Shown here piece by piece: positions 24,504 through 32,044 of a stretch of 64,000 nucleotides of DNA. The notes under the pieces were generated by a model. It did not search any database, had not been told where the DNA came from, and worked only from the letters and a program-made list of their open reading frames with translations. This DNA comes from an uncultured Pelagibacteraceae bacterium (GTDB taxonomy: Bacteria; Pseudomonadota; Alphaproteobacteria; Pelagibacterales; Pelagibacteraceae): assembly GCA_902592375.1 (NCBI GenBank), contig CACJEG010000002.1, forward strand, positions 1 through 64,000, read 5' to 3'. A program made the translations under genes and the position numbers. Position 1 is the first letter of the stretch. Every line of letters starts with the position of its first letter.

Positions 24504-24567
24504 GTGAATCATTTATGTTTTCTGACATTCAATTATTAAGAATTTGTTAAAATTTTTTTAAAGAATT

Positions 24568-25452
24568 ATGTATTTTTGTTTAATCTATAATCTCAATTCT
24601 TCTTCAGGAAGAAAATCAAAGTTCATAAATAAAATATTATCAAAATTAAAGGAAAGTAATTCAGTGGACTACTTCGAGACTAAAACAGTAGATCAAGCCA
24701 AAAAAATTTTAGAGAATTTTAGTCAAAAAAATTATGATCGACTAATAATAGCTGGTGGTGATGGATCTGTTTCTTTTGCAATTAATGAACTAATTAAAAA
24801 TGATTTTAAATTTAAAGAAGATTTTGCAGTAGGTTATATTCCTGCTGGTACTGCTAATTTACTTCAGGCTGAATTATCAATGAATAAGAAGGTTGATGAC
24901 ATAGTAAATGTATTAATTTCAAATAATTATAAGCCTTCAAGCCTTGTAAAAATTAATGAAAATTACTTCCTTTTAATGGCAGGTATAGGATGGGATGCAA
25001 AAATTGTTCATTCAATTAATTCAAAAATAAAAAAGATTCTTGGTAAAATTATTTTTGGAATTAAAGGTTTTCAATATTTTATATTAATGAATAATAAAAA
25101 ATTGAACGTCACCTTTGATGGAAAATTTTATCAAGCAGACTGGATTTTATCCTCAAACACTAAATATTATGCTGGACATCATATAATCAACAATACAAAT
25201 ATTTTTGAAAATGAATTGGTAACCTATATATTCAAAGATCTAACAAGATTAGGTTTGTTATATTCTATTTTTTTAATAATTATTAATGGCGACTTAAGTA
25301 AAAATAAGAATGTGATAACAACTTATTCTAAAAATATCACTATAAAAGGAAATGATTTAGTTCCGGTACAAATTGATGGAGATAATTTTGGTTTGCATAA
25401 AAGAATTCATTTAAATCTCTCAAATAAAAAAGTTAATTTTCTTATTCAATGA
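24568..25452 (+). CDS. Diacylglycerol kinase-family lipid kinase
   Basis: A 294-residue member of the DAG/sphingosine kinase catalytic family (DagK/YegS/BmrU-like). Seen: MYFCLIYNLNSSSGR (family N-P-xSG position), LIIAGGDGSVSFAINEL with the nucleotide-binding GGDGS (about 71-75), GYIPAGTANLLQAEL (family GTxNdfA) and a C-terminal QIDGDNFG. The expected reaction is ATP-dependent phosphorylation of diacylglycerol to phosphatidic acid. Placed divergently from plcP-agt behind a Pho-like box, it would return PlcP-made diacylglycerol to phospholipid synthesis or balance the pool. The acceptor lipid is inferred. It is probably cytoplasmic or peripheral on the inner membrane. Confidence 0.85.
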   Translation: MYFCLIYNLNSSSGRKSKFINKILSKLKESNSVDYFETKTVDQAKKILENFSQKNYDRLIIAGGDGSVSFAINELIKNDFKFKEDFAVGYIPAGTANLLQAELSMNKKVDDIVNVLISNNYKPSSLVKINENYFLLMAGIGWDAKIVHSINSKIKKILGKIIFGIKGFQYFILMNNKKLNVTFDGKFYQADWILSSNTKYYAGHHIINNTNIFENELVTYIFKDLTRLGLLYSIFLIIINGDLSKNKNVITTYSKNITIKGNDLVPVQIDGDNFGLHKRIHLNLSNKKVNFLIQ

Positions 25453-25545
25453 ATATAATCTTTATAATTTTAATTAATACATTGTAAAAATCGTCAGATC
25501 CAGAAACTTGATTCAATGTAGCTAAGTAATAGGATTTTGTAGGAT

Positions 25546-25570
25546 AACTAGAGACAAACTAGAGACAAAT
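25546..25570 (+). repeat. 25-bp arm-like direct repeat, right copy
   Basis: A perfect copy of 22587-22611, with two CTAGAGACAAA units. It lies 53 bp before the right 57-bp core repeat. Confidence 0.85.
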
Positions 25571-25601
25571 TAAACTTTTCAAAAAAAAATATCCTGTTTT
25601 T

Positions 25602-25630
25602 TTGTTGAATTTTAATATTTTACTTATAAA
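25602..25630 (+). promoter_or_regulatory. Promoter of tRNA-Ser
   Basis: TTGTTG (25602-25607) and TATAAA (25625-25630) with a 17-bp spacer precede the tRNA by 11 bp. The -10 is part of the duplicated 57-bp core, so the cassette brought its own -10, while the -35 lies in cassette DNA. Confidence 0.55.
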
Positions 25631-25680
25631 ACCTTGCTCACGGAGAGATGGCTGAGTGGTTGAAAGCACCGGTCTTGAAA
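25624..25680 (+). repeat. 57-bp direct repeat, right copy (att-like core)
   Basis: Identical to 22414-22470. It ends at the last base of the anticodon loop of the intact tRNA-Ser. Confidence 0.9.
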
Positions 25681-25731
25681 ACCGGCAAAGGGGCAACTCT
25701 TTCCTGGGTTCGAATCCCAGTCTCTCCGCCA
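25642..25731 (+). tRNA. tRNA-Ser (anticodon TGA), intact
   Basis: A complete class II tRNA. The acceptor arms GGAGAGA/TCTCTCC pair, the anticodon stem CCGGT/ACCGG holds the loop CTTGAAA with TGA (25676-25678), a long variable arm follows, then GGTTCGAATCC in the T-arm and encoded CCA (25729-25731). Its 5' half is duplicated at 22432. The stop codon of sdhE begins on the next base. Confidence 0.97.
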
Positions 25732-25995
25732 CTATTTTTCAACATAATCAAAATTTTTAAATAAATCAGTTACATTATTTTTTTCAAAAATAAAATCGGT
25801 CTCTAAACCATTTAAAAAATTGTATAAATTTGAATCATCAATATCCAATAATTTTTCTAATTTCACTAAATCATCATCACTTAAGTCATTAATATATTTT
25901 TTAACAAAAGCTCCTAAAAGTTTATCCATTTCTTTGGTGCCCCTATAATTTGATCGATAAATAATTTTTTTTTTTAATTCGTCTATATTGATCAT
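25732..25995 (-). CDS. sdhE: Succinate dehydrogenase assembly factor SdhE
   Basis: Small cytoplasmic protein that promotes covalent FAD attachment to SdhA. The 87 residues contain KIIYRSNYRGTKEMDKLLGAF, where RGTKEMD corresponds to the essential RGxxE motif of SdhE/YgfY/Sdh5, and DLVKLEKLLDIDDSNLYNFL, the family helix. Length and layout fit. It is divergent from recG (25 bp apart), an arrangement common in alphaproteobacteria. Its stop codon abuts the 3' end of tRNA-Ser, so it marks the right flank of the tRNA-Ser insertion. Confidence 0.92.
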   Translation of the reverse strand: MINIDELKKKIIYRSNYRGTKEMDKLLGAFVKKYINDLSDDDLVKLEKLLDIDDSNLYNFLNGLETDFIFEKNNVTDLFKNFDYVEK

Positions 25996-26020
25996 AAATA
26001 TTAGAATATATTAGTTGTTA

Positions 26021-28072
26021 ATGAATAATAAAACAAATTATGAATATTTATTGTCAGATTTAAGTTCTTTAAAAGGTGTAGGTATTAAAACAAAAAATTT
26101 ATTAAAGAAGAAAAATATTAATAATTTATTTGATTTACTATGGAAACTTCCAAAATCTTATACAGATAGAAGTTTGTCATCAAAAATAAAAGATTTAAAA
26201 ATTGGTGAAATACAAACAGTAACTATAATTCCACAAAAGTATAACTTCCCAAGAATAAGGAAATTACCAAACAGAGTTTTATGCAGTGATGAAACTGGTG
26301 AAATAGATTGTATTTTTTTTAATAGTTATGAAGGTTATATTAAAAAAATCTTGCCTTTGGGTAAAGAAATTACTGTTAGTGGTAAAATAGGTTATTTTAG
26401 AAATAAATACCAAATTACAAATCCAAAATATGTTTCTGAAGATTCTTCTTTAATCAAACGTACTCATAATAAATACTCATTAACCGAAGGTATTTCTGAA
26501 AAAATATATAATAAAATCTTAAATCAAATAATCAATAATTTACCAGTTTTTAGTGAATGGCACTCTAAAAGTATTTTATCTAAATTTAAAAATATAAGTT
26601 GGAATAGCTCAATTAAAGAACTGCACAAACCTGAAAATATTGGAAATTATAAATCAAATTTTTATCAAAGACTTGCTTTTGATGAAATATTTTCAACATT
26701 TCTAGTTAATTCAGAAATAAGAAAAAAAATAAAAAGAATTAAGAAAAAAAATAAAATAATCAATGTAAATAAACAAAATTCTTTAATTGATAAATTAGAT
26801 TTTTCTCTTACCGATGATCAACAAAAATCACTTAACGAAATAAATAAAGACTTAAGTTCACCAAATAAAATGTTTAGACTTTTGCAAGGAGACGTTGGTA
26901 GTGGAAAAACAATAGTGTCTCTTTTAGCAGCAATTAATACTATAAACTCTGGTTTTCAGGTTGCTTTTATGGCTCCTACGGAAATTCTAGCAAGACAACA
27001 TTTTAATTTAGCAAAAAAATTATTTCCTAAAAATATAAATATAGCTCTTATTTCTGGAAAATCAGAATACAAGGTAAAAAAAGAAATACTTCAAAGATTA
27101 GAAAATAATAAAATTGATATTATTTTTGGTACACACGCTATTTTTCAAAAAAAAGTAATTTTCAAAAAATTAGGATTAATAATTATAGATGAACAACATA
27201 AGTTTGGAGTGAATCAAAGAAAAAAATTGTCGGATAAAGGTGGATCAAATTGTGACGTATTATTAATGACAGCAACACCTATACCTAGAACTCTAACAAT
27301 GACAATTTATGGCGATATGGATATTTCAATAATTAGAGAAAAACCTAAAAATAGAAAACCAATTAAAACATATAGTAAGTTAGAGGTTAAAATTGAAGAT
27401 GTTTTAAAATTTATAAGAAAAGAAATTAACTTGGGAAATCAAATTTTTTGGGTATGTCCATTAATTGAAGAGTCCAAAAAGCTGGATCACTCATCTGCTG
27501 TAAAAAAGTATGAATATTTAGAAAGAAAGTTTCCAAATCAAGTTTGTTTGCTTCATGGAAAAACTGATTTAGATGAAAAAAATAAAATACTAAACAATTT
27601 TTTAAATAATAAATTTAAGATTTTGGTTTCTACAACGATTATTGAAGTTGGGATAGATTTTCCAAATGCAAATACTATTATAATTGAAAATGCTAATAAA
27701 TTTGGTTTATCCCAACTTCATCAATTGAGAGGTAGAGTTGGTCGTGGAGATAAAGACTCTACATGCATATTAATGTTTAAATCAAATCTAAGCGAAAACG
27801 CAAAAAAAAGAATAAAAATTTTAAAAGACACTAATGATGGTTTCTTAATATCTGAAGAGGATATGAAACTACGAGGGTTTGGGGATATTTTGGGATTTAA
27901 ACAAAGTGGTGTAAAAAATTTTAAGTTAGCAGATCCAATTCAGAATAGTGATCTTTTCTTATTAGCTGAAAAAGAAATGAGAAGAATAGAAAAATCAAAT
28001 GAAGATATAAGTAAATTCAAACCTTTGATAAAATTGTACGATAGAGCTGATATAATAAACGATATAGCTTAA
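26021..28072 (+). CDS. recG: ATP-dependent DNA helicase RecG
   Basis: Branch-migrating helicase that remodels stalled forks and D-loops. I use ATG 26021 (683 residues) in preference to an in-frame TTG at 26015. Seen: the N-terminal wedge/OB domain, Walker A QGDVGSGKTIVSLLAA, MAPTEILARQH, the DEQH-box IDEQHKFGVNQR, MTATPIPRTLTMT, LVSTTIIEVGIDFPNA and QLRGRVGRG, which together define RecG. All helicase motifs are intact. It ends 4 bp inside the convergent DUF502 gene. Confidence 0.97.
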   Translation: MNNKTNYEYLLSDLSSLKGVGIKTKNLLKKKNINNLFDLLWKLPKSYTDRSLSSKIKDLKIGEIQTVTIIPQKYNFPRIRKLPNRVLCSDETGEIDCIFFNSYEGYIKKILPLGKEITVSGKIGYFRNKYQITNPKYVSEDSSLIKRTHNKYSLTEGISEKIYNKILNQIINNLPVFSEWHSKSILSKFKNISWNSSIKELHKPENIGNYKSNFYQRLAFDEIFSTFLVNSEIRKKIKRIKKKNKIINVNKQNSLIDKLDFSLTDDQQKSLNEINKDLSSPNKMFRLLQGDVGSGKTIVSLLAAINTINSGFQVAFMAPTEILARQHFNLAKKLFPKNINIALISGKSEYKVKKEILQRLENNKIDIIFGTHAIFQKKVIFKKLGLIIIDEQHKFGVNQRKKLSDKGGSNCDVLLMTATPIPRTLTMTIYGDMDISIIREKPKNRKPIKTYSKLEVKIEDVLKFIRKEINLGNQIFWVCPLIEESKKLDHSSAVKKYEYLERKFPNQVCLLHGKTDLDEKNKILNNFLNNKFKILVSTTIIEVGIDFPNANTIIIENANKFGLSQLHQLRGRVGRGDKDSTCILMFKSNLSENAKKRIKILKDTNDGFLISEEDMKLRGFGDILGFKQSGVKNFKLADPIQNSDLFLLAEKEMRRIEKSNEDISKFKPLIKLYDRADIINDIA

Positions 28073-28686
28073 GATTTTTTAGTTGAAGTACCAGCTGATA
28101 CTATAAATTTAGAAGCTTCTTCAAACGACATATTTAAATATATAACATCTTCTACCGGGAACATTAACAAGAAACCACTTGTTGGGTTTGGTGTGGTTGG
28201 CACAAAAACATTAATTAAATTTTTTCCTGTTTTATCTGCCATCTCTCCTTTGTTTTCCTTTGTAGCAAATCCAACAGCCCAAACTCCTTTTCTTGGATAT
28301 TCAATCAATACAACACTTTTTTTACCATCATCTTTTTTTGAAAAAGTTTCCGTCATTTGAACAATTGCTGAATAAACTGTCCTTAAAAAAGGAATTCTTT
28401 TAAACAAATCATCAATTAATTTTAGAATTCTTCTTCCAAAAAATGATAAAGACAGACCACCAACAATAGTAATAAGTAAAATTGAAATTACAATTTCAAC
28501 GCCAGGAATATTGAAAGGTAAATAACTATTTGGATTAAGATTTTTTGGAATTAAGTTTGAAGATATTCCTATTAAAATTTTTGTTAAATATAGAGTGAAA
28601 CCTATCGGTATTAAAACAACAACACCAGTAATAAAGTAGTTTCTAAGAGTTAAAGATAAAGATTTTTTTGTACCTTTTTTTGCCAT
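28069..28686 (-). CDS. DUF502-family membrane protein
   Basis: A 205-residue protein with two strong transmembrane segments (about residues 15-38 and 60-82). The family signature is visible: YFITGVVVLIPIGFTLYL, IPGVEIVISILLI, GGLSLSFFGRR, RIPFLRTVYSAIVQ and the C-terminal PTTPNPTSGFLLMFP. Function is unknown in all members I know of; plant relatives are tied to membrane traffic, which says little here. It follows recG in many alphaproteobacteria; here it is convergent with recG with a 4-bp overlap. Confidence 0.85.
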   Translation of the reverse strand: MAKKGTKKSLSLTLRNYFITGVVVLIPIGFTLYLTKILIGISSNLIPKNLNPNSYLPFNIPGVEIVISILLITIVGGLSLSFFGRRILKLIDDLFKRIPFLRTVYSAIVQMTETFSKKDDGKKSVVLIEYPRKGVWAVGFATKENKGEMADKTGKNLINVFVPTTPNPTSGFLLMFPVEDVIYLNMSFEEASKFIVSAGTSTKKS

Positions 28687-28798
28687 ATAATTAACTGTAA
28701 CTTGCGTAAATTACAAACAATATTGATATAATAAATAATACTATTAATATTTTATTGTTCAGATTCATGTTAAACTACTATTATCAAATTTTATAGTT

Positions 28799-29626
28799 AT
28801 GAATAGAAGAAAATTCTTATCTTATATGGGTTGTGGATGTGGAAGTTTATTACTTTCTTCTTGTACCACTGCACCTATAACTGACAGAAAACAATTAAAA
28901 ATTGTTTCTGAGGCAAAATTAAATGCTCAAGCAGCAGCAATTTATGAAAAAATAAAAGAAAAAGAAAGAATGAGTGATGACACAAAAACTCTAAATGAAA
29001 TCAAAGAAATTGGAAAAAAAATGGAAAACTCAATTTCAGAGTATTTTTACAGAGCTGGATTAGAAGACCCTACTCTAAATTTTGAATGGGAATATATATT
29101 AATTGATAGAAAAAAAGTTAGAAACGCATGGTGTATGCCTGGAGGCAAGATAGCAGTTTATACAGGTATACTAGAGGCAACTAAAAATACAGACGGGTTG
29201 GCTGCTGTGATGGGGCATGAAATAGCTCACGCTGTTGCAAAACATTCTGTTGAAAGAGCAAGCAGAGCAACTCTTGTTAATACAAGCGCTCAATTGATTG
29301 ATATTTTTAGTGGTGGAAAACTATCTCAAGTAAATAGAACAACAGGAATGAATACTGTAGGTTTAATAACTCAGATAGGCTTATTAAATCCTTTTAACAG
29401 AAAACAAGAAAGTGAAGCTGATTATTTAGGTATGATTTTTTCATCTTTATCTGGATATGACATTCGTGAAACAGTTAAGATCTGGGAAAGAATGAAAGAG
29501 TTAAACAAAGGTAAAGAGCCTCCTGAATTTATGAGTACACACCCTTCCTCAGATAACAGAATTAAAGATCTTAATGAAAAGATGAACGATGTTATTCTAG
29601 ACTATCCACCAATTGAAATAAGTTAA
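28799..29626 (+). CDS. M48-family metalloprotease lipoprotein with Tat-like signal
   Basis: A periplasmic zinc protease of the LoiP/BepA/Oma1 type. The 275 residues contain the zinc motif GHEIAHAVAKH (HExxH) and the distal ligand Glu in ESEADYLGM, with the LNPF(N)RKQESEAD context of the family. The N-terminus MNRRKFLSYMGCGCGSLLLSSC has adjacent arginines followed by x-F-L, then a weak hydrophobic stretch and a lipobox ending at Cys22. That looks like a twin-arginine lipoprotein signal. TatABC are encoded later in this window. The expected role is envelope protein quality control. It precedes tRNA-Lys (opposite strand) by 9 nt. Confidence 0.9.
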   Translation: MNRRKFLSYMGCGCGSLLLSSCTTAPITDRKQLKIVSEAKLNAQAAAIYEKIKEKERMSDDTKTLNEIKEIGKKMENSISEYFYRAGLEDPTLNFEWEYILIDRKKVRNAWCMPGGKIAVYTGILEATKNTDGLAAVMGHEIAHAVAKHSVERASRATLVNTSAQLIDIFSGGKLSQVNRTTGMNTVGLITQIGLLNPFNRKQESEADYLGMIFSSLSGYDIRETVKIWERMKELNKGKEPPEFMSTHPSSDNRIKDLNEKMNDVILDYPPIEIS

Positions 29627-29635
29627 ATCAATTAA

Positions 29636-29711
<76 letters not shown>

Positions 29712-29866
29712 ACAAAATTGATTCATTTTTTCTAAATGAATAGTGTGTGTATACAGATAAATTTTTATTTTTCAATTCGTTGAATAAAAAAGTTTTAATC
29801 AATTAAGCTTGTTAAATTAACCATTTTGTTTATTTTTTTATATACAAAATAGCACACTATTAATTA

Positions 29867-30979
29867 CTACAACTTATCAATGTATTTGTCGTGAAATTCA
29901 TCAAATGTTCCTTTATTTATATTTTTTCTAATTTCTGACATTAATTCTTGATAAAAATTAATATTATGAAGCGTCAATAGCATTGAAGCCAATATTTCAT
30001 TAGTATTAAATAAATGATTTAAGTAATTTTTTGAATATTTGTTTAAGTTAAGATTTTCACAACTAGAATCAAGTGGAGTATTATCATTTTGATACTTTTT
30101 ATTTTTGATATTAAGCCTTCCATTCCATGTAAATGCTAAACCCGTTCTTCCAGATCTGGTAGGTAACACACAATCAAACATATCTATACCTCTTTTAACA
30201 GCGCCTAAAATATCTGATGGCGTTCCAACACCCATTAAATAGTGAGGTTTTTCTATAGGTAAGTATTCTTTGATATCATCTAAAACATTAAACATTTCAT
30301 TTTGTGTCTCACCTACTGCTAATCCTCCAATAGCATAACCATCAAAACCAATTTTAACTAATTCTTCAAGTGATTTAAGTCTTAAATCTTTAAATAAACC
30401 TCCTTGTACAATTCCAAATAAAGCTTTATGAGGATTACTTCCAAAAGCTACTTTAGATCTTTCAGCCCAGTAAATTGATAAATCCATTGATTTTTTTATA
30501 ATATTATAATCATTAGTTTTCTTTGGACATTCATCCATAATCATTACAATATCTGAATTTAAACCTAATTGTATTCTTATGCTCTCCTCAGGACTTAAAT
30601 AAAATTTCTTACCGTCAACATGAGAGTTAAATATTGCACCCTTCTCCCTATCAATTTTATTTAATTTTGAAAGTGACATTACTTGAAAACCGCCAGAGTC
30701 AGTTAAGATAGGTAAATCACAATTCATAAAATTATGAAGTCCACCAGCAGACTCTATTCTTTCAACACCAGGTCGTATCATTAAATGATAGGTATTTGAA
30801 AGTATAATTTCAGAACCTGTTTTTTTAATGTCATCTATTGTGCAAGCTTTTACTGTAGCTTGTGTTCCAACAGGCATAAAAGCTGGAGTTTGTATATTTC
30901 CACGATGTGTCTCTATCAAACCACACCTAGCAAATTTATCTTTTTTTAAAACGTTAAAGGCAAATTTTTTTAATGCCAT
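29867..30979 (-). CDS. tgt: tRNA-guanine transglycosylase with incomplete zinc site
   Basis: Exchanges G34 for preQ1 in GUN tRNAs on the way to queuosine. The 370 residues carry the catalytic features: LTDSGGFQVMSL (general base Asp), GIVQGG, GGLAVGE and MFDCVLPTRSGRTG (nucleophile Asp). The zinc site is unusual. The canonical C-x-C-x2-C segment before YS(R/K)xYLxHL reads SSCENLNLNKYSKNYL, so only the first Cys remains; Asn and Leu replace the second and third. The His of TLHN is kept. The fold otherwise seems normal, so the protein may be active without, or with weak, structural zinc. It lies 8 nt after the ppi gene in the gyrA-coaD-ppi-tgt run. Confidence 0.93.
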   Translation of the reverse strand: MALKKFAFNVLKKDKFARCGLIETHRGNIQTPAFMPVGTQATVKACTIDDIKKTGSEIILSNTYHLMIRPGVERIESAGGLHNFMNCDLPILTDSGGFQVMSLSKLNKIDREKGAIFNSHVDGKKFYLSPEESIRIQLGLNSDIVMIMDECPKKTNDYNIIKKSMDLSIYWAERSKVAFGSNPHKALFGIVQGGLFKDLRLKSLEELVKIGFDGYAIGGLAVGETQNEMFNVLDDIKEYLPIEKPHYLMGVGTPSDILGAVKRGIDMFDCVLPTRSGRTGLAFTWNGRLNIKNKKYQNDNTPLDSSCENLNLNKYSKNYLNHLFNTNEILASMLLTLHNINFYQELMSEIRKNINKGTFDEFHDKYIDKL

Positions 30980-30987
30980 TAATAAAA

Positions 30988-31548
30988 TTATTGGGATTTA
31001 AAACTAATAATTTTATCTGGATCAGTCACAGCACCGTTATTATTTTGATCACCTCTTTTTATTTTATCAACAAATTCCATTCCCTCTATCACTTTTCCAA
31101 AAACTGTATATTGTCGATCTAAAAAGGGAGCTGGCTGAAAACAAATAAAAAATTGACTATTTGCACTATTTGGATCTTGAGCTCTTGCCATTGATAAAGT
31201 TCCTCTGTCATGTGGCAGACTATTGAATTCTTGCTCTAAATCAGGAAAATCTGATCCACCCATTCCGGCTCTTCTAAGATCAAAATCTTTTGATTCTGAA
31301 TTTCCAAATTTAACATCCCCTGTTTGAGCCATAAATCCATCTATAACTCTGTGAAAAACAACGTTATCGTATTTACCACTATTTGCTAATTCCTTAATTC
31401 TTTTAACATGATTTGGAGCAACATCCTCAAACAATTCAATTTTAACGTCACCATCTTTTAATTTTAATATCATTATATTCTCCTCAGCTATTGATTGATT
31501 GGTAATTAAAAAAAACAAAATAAGTATTTTAATAAAAATTTTATTCAT
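30988..31548 (-). CDS. ppiA: Exported cyclophilin-type peptidyl-prolyl isomerase
   Basis: Catalyses proline isomerisation in exported proteins. The 186 residues start with a signal peptide (about 1-21, NQSIAEE), so it is periplasmic. The cyclophilin core is complete: VVFHRVIDGFMAQTGD (catalytic Arg and Phe), SMARAQDPNSANSQFFICF and LDRQYTVFGKVIEGMEFV. Alphaproteobacteria often place this gene between coaD and tgt, as here. It overlaps coaD by 8 bp. The ppiA symbol is chosen for the exported form and is not a strict orthology claim. Confidence 0.9.
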   Translation of the reverse strand: MNKIFIKILILFFLITNQSIAEENIMILKLKDGDVKIELFEDVAPNHVKRIKELANSGKYDNVVFHRVIDGFMAQTGDVKFGNSESKDFDLRRAGMGGSDFPDLEQEFNSLPHDRGTLSMARAQDPNSANSQFFICFQPAPFLDRQYTVFGKVIEGMEFVDKIKRGDQNNNGAVTDPDKIISFKSQ

Positions 31549-32035
31549 ATTTCTCTTTTAAAGATTTAATTGTACTTTTTGTAGTAAATTTTTTTATATC
31601 ACCTTTTAATTTAACTATTTCCTTAACAAATCTTGATGAGATTATTTGATTTTCTACATCAGACATTAAAAAAATTGTTTCTATGTTTTGATCTAATTTT
31701 CTATTCATACCAGCTAACTGAAATTCATATTCAAAATCAGATACAGCTCTTAATCCTCTTAGAATAATGTTTGATTTATATTTTTTACATAAATCAGTGG
31801 TTAAAGACCCAAAAGAAACTACTTTTATTTTTTTTCTATTTAATTTTAGATCTTTAAATAAGGCTTTATTTACTATTTCTATTCTTTCCTCAGAACTAAA
31901 TAAATAATTCTTGTTACTTTCATCTGAAACACCTACTACTATTTTATCAAATAATTTTAATGATTTTTTTATTACATCTATATGTCCAAAAGTAATTGGA
32001 TCAAATGTTCCAGGATAAATTGCAATTTTACTCAT
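31541..32035 (-). CDS. coaD: Phosphopantetheine adenylyltransferase
   Basis: Penultimate step of coenzyme A synthesis: ATP plus 4'-phosphopantetheine gives dephospho-CoA. The 164-residue length is typical. Seen: IYPGTFDPITFGHIDVI (TxGH nucleotidyl-transferase motif), ILRGLRAVSDFEYEFQLAGMNRKLD and ISSRFVKEI, which corresponds to the family ISSTxVRE motif (Arg replaces Thr). It is 9 nt downstream of gyrA and overlaps the cyclophilin gene by 8 bp, the alphaproteobacterial order gyrA-coaD-ppi-tgt. Confidence 0.96.
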   Translation of the reverse strand: MSKIAIYPGTFDPITFGHIDVIKKSLKLFDKIVVGVSDESNKNYLFSSEERIEIVNKALFKDLKLNRKKIKVVSFGSLTTDLCKKYKSNIILRGLRAVSDFEYEFQLAGMNRKLDQNIETIFLMSDVENQIISSRFVKEIVKLKGDIKKFTTKSTIKSLKEKYE

Positions 32036-32044
32036 TAAATTAAA

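Larger units (their letters stand above)
22414..25680. mobile_element. Putative non-autonomous integrative cassette at tRNA-Ser carrying agt-plcP and a lipid kinase gene
   Basis: The segment is bounded by 57-bp perfect direct repeats (22414-22470 and 25624-25680), which contain the promoter -10, leader and first 39 nt of tRNA-Ser up to the last base of the anticodon loop. Just inside each end is a 25-bp perfect direct repeat (22587-22611 and 25546-25570), itself two copies of CTAGAGACAAA. If the segment were circularised, the core would be flanked by arm repeats on both sides, the layout of a tyrosine-recombinase attP site. No integrase or excisionase gene is inside. Cargo: three genes for phospholipid replacement. 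The repeat unit is 3210 bp. Mobility is inference; the repeats are seen. Confidence 0.72.

Noticed and set aside
24472-24528. Longer plcP starting at ATG 24528
   Set aside because: The extra 19 residues are not family-like and would cover the Pho-like box; kept only as an alternative.
26015-26020. TTG start for recG
   Set aside because: An ATG two codons later is the simpler start.
29739-29861. Inverted repeat AATAGTGTG/CACACTATT between tRNA-Lys and tgt
   Set aside because: Arms of 9 bp are separated by 105 bp of AT-rich DNA with no supporting structure; likely chance.
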